Positions 42,179-49,681 of a stretch of 64,000 nucleotides of DNA are shown one piece after another. Positions within the stretch are counted from its first letter, which is position 1; each line of letters opens with the position of its first letter. Source of the stretch: GAS188 sp044445965. Lineage in GTDB: Bacteria > Pseudomonadota > Alphaproteobacteria > Rhizobiales > Beijerinckiaceae. Location: positions 1-64,000 of the forward strand of contig JBIOEJ010000012.1 in NCBI GenBank assembly GCA_044445965.1, read 5' to 3'. The notes under the pieces are model-generated. The model saw nothing but the letters and a program-made list of their open reading frames with translations. It was not told where the DNA came from and ran no database searches. The translations under genes were made by a program, and so were the position numbers.

Positions 42179-42472
42179 ATGGCCGAACCGCTGCAATTTG
42201 AATGGGACAGCGACAAAGCCGCCGCCAATTTCGTGAAGCACGGCATTTCATTCAATAGCGCGGTTGCCGTGTTCGCCGATCCCGATGTCGTGTTTCTGGA
42301 CACCACGCGCGATCAAGACGGCGAGCGGCGCCAGAAGGCCATCGGACTTATTGAGGGACGACTGTTCGTGGTGGTCTTTACGCTGCGTGACGAAGTCTAC
42401 CGCCTGATTTCCGCACGGCCAACCAATGCAAGCGAGGAGAGAAGCTATGGCGATCGTTCGTCGAACTCTTGA
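42179..42472 (+). CDS. brnT: BrnT-family ribonuclease toxin
   Basis: A 97-residue protein with the BrnT core: LQFEWDSDKAAANFVKHGISF at the N-terminus, VFADPDVVFLD, an ERRQKAIG segment, and RLISARPTNASEERSY at the end (usually RIISARxAxxxERxxY). BrnT toxins cleave RNA and are neutralised by a cotranscribed DNA-binding antitoxin. The ATG at 42179 follows ACGGAG and matches usual BrnT length; the frame extends to 42143 across the inverted repeat. The antitoxin gene overlaps its end by 26 bp. The location next to a tRNA fragment suggests horizontal arrival. Confidence 0.88.
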   Translation: MAEPLQFEWDSDKAAANFVKHGISFNSAVAVFADPDVVFLDTTRDQDGERRQKAIGLIEGRLFVVVFTLRDEVYRLISARPTNASEERSYGDRSSNS

Positions 42473-42845
42473 TCCAGCCAATCCGCCGCGGCTCTCGCGC
42501 GAGGAGCGCGCTCGCTTGGATTCCAAGCACTGCGTCGAGCTAGTGACCCATTTTGAGGCTGAGGCGGCGGATGAGGACAACCCGCCGCTGACCGAGGCAG
42601 AGCTTGCCCGGCTGCGGAGCGTCCGACTCGTGCAGCGAACGCGACGGAAAACAGGTTTAAGCCAGGGTCAGTTTGCGAGACAGTTCAGGATCAACTCGGC
42701 GCGCCTGCGCGATTGGGAACAAGGGCGCTCGACTCCGGACTCCGCAGCGCTTGCCTACCTAACGGTGATCGAGCGCGAGCCTGCGGCCGTCCGCCGCGCG
42801 CTCGGACTGGCGGGCAAGTCTGAGGGCGATAGCCAAAGCAGGTGA
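42447..42845 (+). CDS. Helix-turn-helix antitoxin (XRE/HigA-like) paired with BrnT
   Basis: A 132-residue protein. The N-terminal half is acidic and probably flexible (VTHFEAEAADEDNPPLTEAE), suited to binding the toxin. The C-terminal half holds an XRE-like helix-turn-helix: LVQRTRRKTGLSQGQFARQFRINSARLRDWEQGRSTPDSAALAYL is the DNA-reading region. This differs from canonical BrnA, whose DNA-binding domain is usually ribbon-helix-helix. It starts at 42447 behind GAGGAGAG within the toxin gene. It likely binds the inverted repeat at 42151-42169. Confidence 0.85.
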   Translation: MAIVRRTLDPANPPRLSREERARLDSKHCVELVTHFEAEAADEDNPPLTEAELARLRSVRLVQRTRRKTGLSQGQFARQFRINSARLRDWEQGRSTPDSAALAYLTVIEREPAAVRRALGLAGKSEGDSQSR

Positions 42846-44045
42846 GCGCACGAATGCAGCCGCGGGATCGAACGGCAATCAGGAGCGCAGCATTGGAAGC
42901 AGAGAAGCATGCACGCATCGGCCGCGACATGCGTATCGATCACGTGGGGAGCCTGCTGCGGCCCGAGGAGCTGAAGGCGATGTTCCTGCGGCGGGCGCAA
43001 GCGCGGGTAACGCAAGAGGAACTCGAGGCTGCCCAGGACACGGCGATCCGAGCGATTATCCGCGAGCAGGAGGATCACGGCCTCCCGGTCGTCACCGACG
43101 GCGAGTTCCGTCGGCTCAATTGGCAGGTGAGCTTTTCGGAGGTCGCCGGCTGGGATTTGTGGAGCGGCTCGTGGCGAAACTTCCTGGCGCAGCCCGACAA
43201 TCTCGGCGCGCATGAACGGCCGCACGGACGCGGCGACGACGCCGTCATCGTATTCCGGGCGCCCGCCACCGCCCGGCTTTCGCTCGTCGAGAGCTTCCCG
43301 GGGAAGGAATATCGCTTCTTGCGCAAATTCGCGCGCAATCCCGTAAAGATCACGCTGATGGGACCCGATCGTGTCTGCCAGATGTGCGACATCGATGCTT
43401 CATCGGCCATCTATCGGGACGCCGACGCGTTCCTGGCGGATGTGGTCGAGGTCCACAGGCGCATGGTCGCCGATCTGGTCGCGCAGGGCTGCGACTATAT
43501 CCAGATCGATGAGCCGAGCTTCACGGGCTATGTCGATCCCCCGACACTCGAGCGCATGCGCGCTCGTGGCGAAGATCCCCTCGCCAATCTGCGGCGCGCG
43601 ATCAAGGCCGACAATGCCATCATCGCGGGCCTACGGGGCGCCGCGTTATTCGGCTTGCACATCTGCCGCGGCAACCGCGCCAGCATGTGGCACCGCGAGG
43701 GCCATTACGACGCCATCGCCGAAGCTGTTTTCGGCGAGCTCGAATATGATCGCCTGCTGCTCGAATACGATAGCGAGCGGGCCGGCTCGTTCGAGCCGCT
43801 GCGTTGCGCGCCCGGGCACGTCCGTGGTGCTCGGTCTCGTGACGACGAAAAGCGGAAAGGTCGAGACCGTCGACGAGCTGCGTCGTCGCATCGACGAGGC
43901 GGCACGCTTTTGCCCGCTCGAGCGGTTGGCGCTGTCGCCGCAATGCGGCTTTGCCTCCGGCATCGGCGGCAATGCGCTGAGCATGCACGCGCAATGGCGC
44001 AAGATCGACGTCATCGTGGAAACGGCGCGCAAGATATGGGGGTAG
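42842..44045 (+). pseudogene. Cobalamin-independent methionine synthase-like (MetE C-terminal family), frameshifted
   Basis: The first frame encodes DHVGSLLRPEELKAMF, VVTDGEFRRLNWQVSF, QGCDYIQIDEPSF (zinc-domain barrel region) and LHICRGNRASMW, up to SFEPLRCAP near 43810. The protein then continues in another frame as SVVLGLVTTKSGKVETVDELR and LSPQCGFASGIGGN, ending ARKIWG at 44045. Comparison with the usual FEPLRFVPKG-VVLGLV junction suggests a net two-base loss. MetE-like single-barrel proteins act as methyltransferases or demethylases with cobalamin-free chemistry. Start is the GTG at 42842 overlapping the antitoxin stop, or the ATG at 42929. It may be a real mutation or a sequencing error. 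Confidence 0.85.
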
Positions 44046-44049
44046 CCGA

Positions 44050-44805
44050 TTAGAAGCTCGCGATCGCGATGCCGGCTTCTTCCAGCCGGGCGCGCACCAG
44101 CTTCGCCGTTTCCACGGCATGGGGCGAATCCCCATGGACGCAGATGGAGCCGATCTCGGTCGTCAAATGCGAGCCGGCCGTGGTGATGATGGCATGAGCT
44201 TTCACCATGGCGATGACCCGGTCCGCGGCGGCCTTCGGATCGAGGATCATGGCGCCTGGATTGCCGCGGGGAACCAGCCGTCCGGCTTGCGTGTAGCCGC
44301 GATCGGCGTAGATCTCTGCCACGGCCCGCAAACCCATGGAGGCGGCGGCGGGCGTCTGCTCGCCGAGCGGCCCAGCCAAGATCGCGAGGTCGGGATCCAC
44401 CGCCTTCACCGCCCGGATCACCGCGTTCGCCACGTCGCGTTCCTCTTCCGCGATGTTGCCCAGCGCGCCATGCGTCTTGACATAGGTGATGCGGTGCCCC
44501 GCATAGGCAGCGAGCCCTTGGGCAGCCCCGATCTGATAGGCGATCAGGCGTTCCATCTCGCCGGTCGAGAAGGGAATGCGGCGGCGGCCGAACCCCCATA
44601 GATCCGGAAAGCCCGGATGGGCGCCGACCGCGACGCCTTTGTCCTTCGCCAGCCGAAAGGTCCGGGCCATGATTTCGGGATCGCCCGCATGCAGGCCGCA
44701 GGCGACATTGGCGGAGGAGACGATATCGAGCAGGGCCTCGTCCTCGGTGAGGCGGTAGGCGCCGTAGCCTTCCGCGAGATCGGAGTTGAGGTCGACGGTC
44801 AGCAT
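44050..44805 (-). CDS. pxpA: 5-oxoprolinase subunit A (LamB/YcsF family)
   Basis: A 251-residue member of the LamB/YcsF family. The start LTVDLNSDLAEGYGAYRLT is the family signature, followed by SANVACGLHAGDP, VAVGAHPGFPDLWGFGRR, and THGALGN (YVKTHGALGNIA). The C-terminal CVHGDSPHAVETAKLVR is also diagnostic. The ATG at 44805 with GGAGCGAG upstream gives the usual length of about 250. PxpA normally acts with PxpB and PxpC to cleave 5-oxoproline to glutamate using ATP. No PxpB or PxpC is encoded nearby, so it either works with subunits elsewhere or serves a related lactam. An amino-acid transporter lies immediately upstream on the same strand. Confidence 0.93.
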   Translation of the reverse strand: MLTVDLNSDLAEGYGAYRLTEDEALLDIVSSANVACGLHAGDPEIMARTFRLAKDKGVAVGAHPGFPDLWGFGRRRIPFSTGEMERLIAYQIGAAQGLAAYAGHRITYVKTHGALGNIAEEERDVANAVIRAVKAVDPDLAILAGPLGEQTPAAASMGLRAVAEIYADRGYTQAGRLVPRGNPGAMILDPKAAADRVIAMVKAHAIITTAGSHLTTEIGSICVHGDSPHAVETAKLVRARLEEAGIAIASF

Positions 44806-44918
44806 GGCTCGCTCCATTGGGCAGGGCACCCGCCTCCGGGGCAGGGCAATCGCATTTGGAATTGGACCCGACGGCGGGGAGCCTTACCCAAATGCCATTG
44901 CGGCGGCCTTCGACGGCT

Positions 44919-44944
44919 GGAGGACGGCCCATGGGCCATCCTCC
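44919..44944 (-). terminator. GC-rich hairpin downstream of the amino-acid binding-protein gene
   Basis: GGAGGA and TCCTCC arms with inner GGCCC/GGGCC form a nearly continuous 12-bp stem (one C-A mismatch) in the gap between the binding-protein stop at 44953 and pxpA. No T-run follows, so it may be an attenuating or mRNA-protecting structure instead of a terminator. Confidence 0.45.
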
Positions 44945-44952
44945 GCATGCCG

Positions 44953-45762
44953 TCAGAGAATGCTTCGAATAGGCTTGGCCGGAGCCGGGCTGTAGCCGAT
45001 GAGGTCCGTGGTGAGCTTCGCGTAGGTGCCGTCGGCGATCATGTCGGCGAGCGCCTTGTTCATGGCCTTCACCAGGTTGGGCTTGCCCGGCTTGACGGGG
45101 AAGCCCTTCTGGATGCTACTGAGATAGCCGTCCATCAGGCGCAGCGGCAGCTTCGACGTCTTGATGACGTAGGCGGCGGCGATCGAATCGGTGATCACGC
45201 CGTCGACATTTCCATTGACCAGATCCTGGATGGCATCCGTCTCGGATTTATAGGTCTTGACCGAAGCACCGAGATTGGTGGCGAGCTTCTCCCAGGTGGA
45301 GGCAACGAGAACACCAACCGTTTTGCCCTTGATGTCCGCGTTGGACTTGAGGGCTGAGTCGTTCTTCACAACGAGGCGTCCACCGGATTCGAGCCAGCCA
45401 TCGACGAATACGACCTGCTTCTGCCGCTCCTCCGTGATGTCCATGGCGTCGCTCGACGTGTCGTACTGATCGGCCTTGAGGCCGATGAGGATCGTTTCCC
45501 ACTTCGTGATGACGGGCTTGTAGGTGAGGCCGAGGCGCTTGGCGATCTCGCCCATGACGCGCATTTCCAGGCCATCGAGCTTCCCGTCGGGACCTTGCAT
45601 GTTGAAGGGCGGGAAGGTTCCCTCGGTGGCGGCGCTGAGCTCGCCGGGGACGAGAAGCTCCAAATCGCCGGCGATCGCGGGCGAACCGAGCGTTGTCGCG
45701 AACATCGCGGCAGCGAGCACCGCCGCCGCGAGGCCTGTCACCGGCTTGATTGAATTCCACAT
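44953..45762 (-). CDS. Polar amino-acid-type ABC transporter substrate-binding protein (SBP family 3)
   Basis: A 269-residue periplasmic binding protein. The signal peptide MWNSIKPVTGLAAAVLAAAMFATTLG ends near SPAIAGD; the ATG at 45762 follows AGGAGAG and the longer frame to 45807 would spoil the signal. Family blocks are ATEGTFPPFNMQGPDGKLDGLE, WETILIGLKADQYD, VGVLVASTWEK, and a typical ending KALADMIADGTYAKL. It pairs with the permease and ATPase at 45880-47358. Ligands of this family are mostly amino acids and related small molecules; 5-oxoproline or a ureide would suit the neighbours. Confidence 0.92.
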   Translation of the reverse strand: MWNSIKPVTGLAAAVLAAAMFATTLGSPAIAGDLELLVPGELSAATEGTFPPFNMQGPDGKLDGLEMRVMGEIAKRLGLTYKPVITKWETILIGLKADQYDTSSDAMDITEERQKQVVFVDGWLESGGRLVVKNDSALKSNADIKGKTVGVLVASTWEKLATNLGASVKTYKSETDAIQDLVNGNVDGVITDSIAAAYVIKTSKLPLRLMDGYLSSIQKGFPVKPGKPNLVKAMNKALADMIADGTYAKLTTDLIGYSPAPAKPIRSIL

Positions 45763-45879
45763 CTCACTCACTCTCCTGTTTCGTTGGTTGGACTTTCGGG
45801 CGGGCACTCATCCTTTGACGCTCTCGTCGGCCGACGCAGACAAGAGGCATGCCGGCCGAGCCTCGGATCGCGCGTGTTT

Positions 45880-46566
45880 TCAATAGCGCGCGGCAAGCCG
45901 GCCCTCGAACCAGTTCGCCGCGGACATGAGGGACGTAGTCATGATCAGGTAAAGTATAGCCGCGATGATATAAAAATCGAACGGTCGAAAGGTGTAGGAA
46001 ATGATCATCTCCGATTTCAGGGTCAGTTCGACGATCGTTATTGTCGACAACAGCGACGTATTTTTTAGAGTCGTGACAGCTTCGTTTGTAATGGAGGGAA
46101 TTATGATGCGAAAGACCTGAGGCAGAATGATATATTGCAGGCTCTGTCGGTAGGTCATGCCGATGGCAATGGCGGACTCCGTCTGTCCCTTGGGAATCGC
46201 GAGGAGGCCGGAGCGGATGATTTCGGCGACATAGGCGCCGCTCGATACCCCGAGCGCCACGACGCCGGCGATGAATGGCGGCATGCGAAGCCCGAGTTGC
46301 GGAATTCCGAAATAGACGATGAAGATCTGGATCAGCGTCGGCGTGCCGCGAATGAACCAGACGTAGAACTGGCACGGCCAGCGCAATACCGCATGATTGG
46401 AGGTCTTGCCGAGCGCCGCGGCAAGCCCGCAGATCCAGCTCAAAAGGATGATGAGCCCGGTGATCTCGACGACGACGAGGCAACTTTCCAGCATGCCCGG
46501 GAGGTAGTCTTGGACGCTGAGCCACCAGGCACCGGCCCGATCGATCGGATTGAAAGCCTGGTTCAT
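45880..46566 (-). CDS. Polar amino-acid-type ABC transporter permease (HisM/GlnP-like)
   Basis: A 228-residue inner-membrane permease. After an N-terminal segment (DYLPGMLESCLVVVEITGLIILLSW) comes the HisMQ hallmark YVWFIRGTPTLIQIFIVYFG. The EAA loop reads SAIAIGMTYRQSLQYIILPQVFRIIIPSI. Only one permease gene is present, so it should homodimerise. It lies 15 bp downstream of the ATPase gene and 117 bp upstream of the binding-protein gene on the same strand. Confidence 0.93.
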   Translation of the reverse strand: MNQAFNPIDRAGAWWLSVQDYLPGMLESCLVVVEITGLIILLSWICGLAAALGKTSNHAVLRWPCQFYVWFIRGTPTLIQIFIVYFGIPQLGLRMPPFIAGVVALGVSSGAYVAEIIRSGLLAIPKGQTESAIAIGMTYRQSLQYIILPQVFRIIIPSITNEAVTTLKNTSLLSTITIVELTLKSEMIISYTFRPFDFYIIAAILYLIMTTSLMSAANWFEGRLAARY

Positions 46567-46581
46567 GCCGCGCTCCGCCTC

Positions 46582-47358
46582 TCACTGATAAGTCGAGCCT
46601 GGCTGGTGCACCACGCGACGAAGAAATTGCCGGGTGCGGTCGTTCTCGGGGTTGGTGAGCATTTCGCGCGACGGTCCTTCCTCGGCGATGCATCCGCCGT
46701 CGACGAAGATCGTGCGGCTGCTCACCTCGCGCGCGAAGGCGATCTCGTGAGTCACCACCAGCATCGTCATCCCGTCGGCCGCGAGCGCCGCCATGAGGTC
46801 GAGCACTTCGCCGACGAGCTCCGGGTCGAGCGCGGAGGTGACCTCGTCGAACAGCATGACCTTCGGGGCCATGGCGAGGGCGCGGACGATGGCCACGCGC
46901 TGCTGCTGACCGCCCGAGAGACGGGACGGATAGGAGTGCCGCTTGTCCTGGAGACCGATGCGACCGAGCAGCTGGTCGGCGAGCGCGATCGCCTCGGCGC
47001 GCGGCATGCCCTTCACCCGGACCGGTCCTTCGGTGACGTTCTCCAACACCGTTTTGTGAGGCCAGAGGTTGTAGCTCTGGAAGACCATGCCGATACGGGT
47101 CCTCAGCTGGCGGAGAGTGGAGCCGCGCCGCCAGAGGCGCTCGGGCGCCGAGAAGTCGATCGAGGTGCCGTCGAATGTGAGGGTCCCCGATGACGGGGTC
47201 TCGAGCAAATTGATGCAGCGCAGAAAGGTGCTCTTGCCCGATCCGCTCGCCCCGATGATCGCCACCACCTCGCGTGGCGCCATGCTCAGCGAAATCCCCT
47301 TCAAGACTTCGAGCGTGCCGTACTGCTTGCGCAGTGCCTTGACCTCGAGGATCGGCAT
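46582..47358 (-). CDS. Polar amino-acid-type ABC transporter ATP-binding protein (GlnQ/HisP-like)
   Basis: A 258-residue ATPase. Walker A is GASGSGKST, the Q-loop region MVFQSYNLWPHKTVLENV, the signature LSGGQQQRVAIVRAL, Walker B VMLFDEVTSALDP, and the H-loop VVTHEIAFAREV. Walker B reads DEVTSALD, as in many GlnQ proteins. It starts three bases after the DUF1989 gene stop, so the four genes DUF1989, ATPase, permease and binding protein form one operon. Confidence 0.94.
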   Translation of the reverse strand: MPILEVKALRKQYGTLEVLKGISLSMAPREVVAIIGASGSGKSTFLRCINLLETPSSGTLTFDGTSIDFSAPERLWRRGSTLRQLRTRIGMVFQSYNLWPHKTVLENVTEGPVRVKGMPRAEAIALADQLLGRIGLQDKRHSYPSRLSGGQQQRVAIVRALAMAPKVMLFDEVTSALDPELVGEVLDLMAALAADGMTMLVVTHEIAFAREVSSRTIFVDGGCIAEEGPSREMLTNPENDRTRQFLRRVVHQPGSTYQ

Positions 47359-47361
47359 GCC

Positions 47362-47976
47362 TCAGCCCTCGATGGCGAAGTACACGTCGCGAGGCGTCTT
47401 GTCGGGGCCGTTGATCACCGAAAGGTCTTGAGGACACGCCGAAATGACGACGACCAGATCCATCTCCGCCTTCAGCTTGAGATAGTCGCCCGGCCGTGTG
47501 GACGGCGGGAGACGGCCGATACTGCGATCGGCGTTCACCGGAATGTTCATGAACACGTTGAGCGGGCCTGGCGTGAAGGGAAATTTCAGCCCGATTTCGC
47601 CCAGCGCCTCATGGAGATTGTCGGAGCAGTTGCGATGGTATTCGCGACATCCCGCCTCTTGGTAGATGTAGCTGTTGCAAGCGCAGAGCAGCGTGTCGTG
47701 AATCCCGGGAGAGGTATCCTCCAACACGGTCAGCATGGGGCGGCGGCGATCGGAGACGTAACTGTCGCCGACGGTCAGCGTGATCTTGCTGTTCTTCGAG
47801 CGCGTATGCTCCATCGACATGTATTCGGTCAGGTCGTCGCCGTTGAACGCCCACAGATCGAGCACCTGCGTACCATGCACGCTCACGATCTTGATCGTCT
47901 GGCCCCTAGAGAGCCGGATCGCCCTTCCGTGGCGCGCCGACACGACATCGAGATTGCTGGTTGCGACGCTGTTCAT
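47362..47976 (-). CDS. DUF1989-domain protein (urea carboxylase-associated family)
   Basis: A 204-residue protein of the DUF1989 family. Conserved blocks are the strand IKIVSVHGTQVLDLWAF, YMSMEHTRSKNSKI, and LTVLEDTSPGIHDTLLCACN, and the cysteine/histidine-rich EAGCREYHRNCSDNL that probably binds metal. The late NVFMNIPVNADRSI is also typical. Family members near urea carboxylase have been linked to guanidine and carboxyguanidine metabolism. Here no urea carboxylase is present and the partner genes are an amino-acid importer and PxpA, so the substrate may be another carbamoyl or amidino compound. It is the first gene of its operon, with a small inverted repeat 180 bp upstream. Confidence 0.88.
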   Translation of the reverse strand: MNSVATSNLDVVSARHGRAIRLSRGQTIKIVSVHGTQVLDLWAFNGDDLTEYMSMEHTRSKNSKITLTVGDSYVSDRRRPMLTVLEDTSPGIHDTLLCACNSYIYQEAGCREYHRNCSDNLHEALGEIGLKFPFTPGPLNVFMNIPVNADRSIGRLPPSTRPGDYLKLKAEMDLVVVISACPQDLSVINGPDKTPRDVYFAIEG

Positions 47977-48155
47977 CTACTCCTGCCCGTTGGTCTGCCA
48001 GCCATATGACGATGGTCGCGGGCGCGTCACCGCATTGCCCGCCGGGCGGGGTCGGGCAGAGAGGCGATGTCGTTTCCGGCTCCTCGCACGAGGCTGGTGC
48101 TGCACGATGGCACCCGATTTGGGGCGCGGACGGATTGTATGCGGTTATTAATGCG

Positions 48156-48168
48156 ATACAAGATGTAT
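48156..48168. promoter_or_regulatory. Candidate GntR-type operator upstream of the DUF1989-transporter operon
   Basis: ATACA-AGA-TGTAT is a perfect 5-bp-arm inverted repeat in the gap between the GntR-type gene stop (48245) and the DUF1989 start (47976). Its minus-strand TTGTATC half recurs at 49273-49279, upstream of the regulator gene itself. Short sites of this sort suit GntR/FCD proteins. Support is positional only. Confidence 0.4.
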
Positions 48169-48244
48169 TTTCTTGCAGCAGCGACCAAATTTTGTGCAAC
48201 GGTACGGCGAACTTCGGCCTGCCTGCCTCGCTGCATCCGCGACC

Positions 48245-49228
48245 TCACCTTGGGCCGCGCCGCGCCGGACCAGCCTGACGATGGCGCATTGCGTTTGTGA
48301 GATGGGTGCGCATCAGCTCGGAGGCTTCCGCCAATGCGTTGGCGGTGACGGCCTCCATGATATCGAGATGCTCCTTGAGCCAGGTCAGTATGCGGTCCTC
48401 GTCGAAGGCGTCGCGATATTCGAGAAGTTGCCGCATGCGATTGTGCTGCACGACGCTCGCATGAAAGAACGGGTTGCCTCCACATGTTGCCACGGCCTCG
48501 TGGAATGCGGCGTCGACCTTGAAGGCCAGCCGCGCCGTCCGCTCGGCCGGCTTCAGCGTCAGGAAGCGGATGTGCTCGTCCCGACAGAGGCGGATCAGAT
48601 CGCGCCGCGCCGCGAAGGTCGAAAGCAGGGGGATTTGGGGTTCGATCGCCAATCTATAGGCATAGCTTGCGAGGCTCGCTTCCGCATTCAAGAGAAATGG
48701 ATTGAATTGCCAGCGGCCGGGTGGCTCGGTGACGATGACTTTTTCATCGCACAGAGTCTCGAGAGCGCGCCGGGCAAGTCGTGCGCTGACGCCATACTGG
48801 GCAATGACATCCCGCTCGGAGAATGAGCTCGGCAAGACGCCATCGAGATGATCGATCGCGATGCGGTCGAAGAGGTCATTCTCGCTGAGCGCGGGAAAGT
48901 CGAGGCTTGCGGCGAACAAGGATCGGGAAGGGCGCGCCAGAAAAGCCCCGCGCCGCGGGACGTTCTGAACGATGCCCTCGCGAGAGAGCGCGGTCAACGC
49001 CTTCCGAATGGGAGTACGGGAAACCCGCAGCGTGTCGGCCAAGGCCTGCTCGACCAAATGGGTCCCTTCGGGGAGATCCTCGCTGACGATATGGCTGAGG
49101 AGCCGTCGGATCAGCGGCGTCGAGCCGTTCTCCGGTGCCAGCTTGCCGGGGGGCATGGCGGCGGTCTCCGAGACGGGGTTGGGCGGCTCGGAATGATCGA
49201 GCGCAGGGGATTTCGATTTCCGCGTCAT
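48245..49228 (-). CDS. GntR-family transcriptional regulator with two winged-helix domains
   Basis: A 327-residue regulator. The first winged helix (about residues 35-100) reads LIRRLLSHIVSEDLPEGTHLVEQALADTLRVSRTPIRKALTAL, classic GntR. A second one (about 120-180) follows: FSERDVIAQYGVSARLARRALETLCDEKVI. The C-terminal third is an FCD-like helical effector domain (FHEAVATCGGNPFF, then LKEHLDIMEAVTANALAEASELMRTHL). Ordinary FCD regulators have one winged helix and about 230 residues, so this is extended. The ATG at 49228 was preferred to the open frame reaching 49351. It is upstream of, and on the same strand as, the DUF1989-transporter operon it probably controls. Confidence 0.87.
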   Translation of the reverse strand: MTRKSKSPALDHSEPPNPVSETAAMPPGKLAPENGSTPLIRRLLSHIVSEDLPEGTHLVEQALADTLRVSRTPIRKALTALSREGIVQNVPRRGAFLARPSRSLFAASLDFPALSENDLFDRIAIDHLDGVLPSSFSERDVIAQYGVSARLARRALETLCDEKVIVTEPPGRWQFNPFLLNAEASLASYAYRLAIEPQIPLLSTFAARRDLIRLCRDEHIRFLTLKPAERTARLAFKVDAAFHEAVATCGGNPFFHASVVQHNRMRQLLEYRDAFDEDRILTWLKEHLDIMEAVTANALAEASELMRTHLTNAMRHRQAGPARRGPR

Positions 49229-49576
49229 CGCGATCGCTCGGCCTTGTGGCACTTTGCCCGCGTCCACATCTATTGTATCAGATTTGCATGTCCGAACAAA
49301 CCTGAGGAGATGGGCGCCGCCGCGCAAGCGGAAGCGATGCATCACATTCAAAGCGTCGTCCGCGCGTCGAAGCGGTGCGGCAGGGGATTGCGGGCGGTCC
49401 GGCCGAGCCGCCGCCGGGCCGAAGCTCGGCTATGACCAATTGAGCGCATTGCCGGCCAATCTGCCGGGGCGAGCCGAGGCCAGCGTGAGCGGGAGACCCC
49501 GGCACCGCCGGCGAACATTTCACCGTCCTGGCAAGAGGGTAATGTCTCGAGACACCACCGGCAAGCGGGAATGAAA
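49229..49576. other. Intergenic region between divergent GntR-type and flavin-oxidase genes
   Basis: No credible gene was found in these bases. Short open frames on both strands lack ribosome-binding sites and recognisable domains. The TTGTATC half-site at 49273-49279 and the palindrome from 49577 are the only structured elements seen in or beside it. Promoters for both flanking genes must lie here. Confidence 0.6.
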
Positions 49577-49607
49577 GCATATCCGTTCTCATGAGAATGC
49601 GATATGC
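49577..49607. promoter_or_regulatory. Nested palindrome upstream of the flavin-oxidase/cyclase operon
   Basis: Outer arms GCATATC and GATATGC enclose the perfect 12-bp palindrome TTCTCATGAGAA. It lies 75 bp before the ATG at 49682. Symmetry and position suggest a regulator binding site; the regulator is unknown. Confidence 0.5.
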
Positions 49608-49681
49608 AGGGCTTCTCAAGTCGAAGATGGAACGCCTTCCCCGGGGGGAGCGCGGTGCCGGCACCATGAAAGGCTCGAGCC

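Noticed and set aside
41980..42306. Minus-strand frame containing GDPGRIRTCG
   Set aside because: This string is a familiar false protein produced by reading antisense to tRNA 3' ends; it confirms the tRNA fragment, not a gene.
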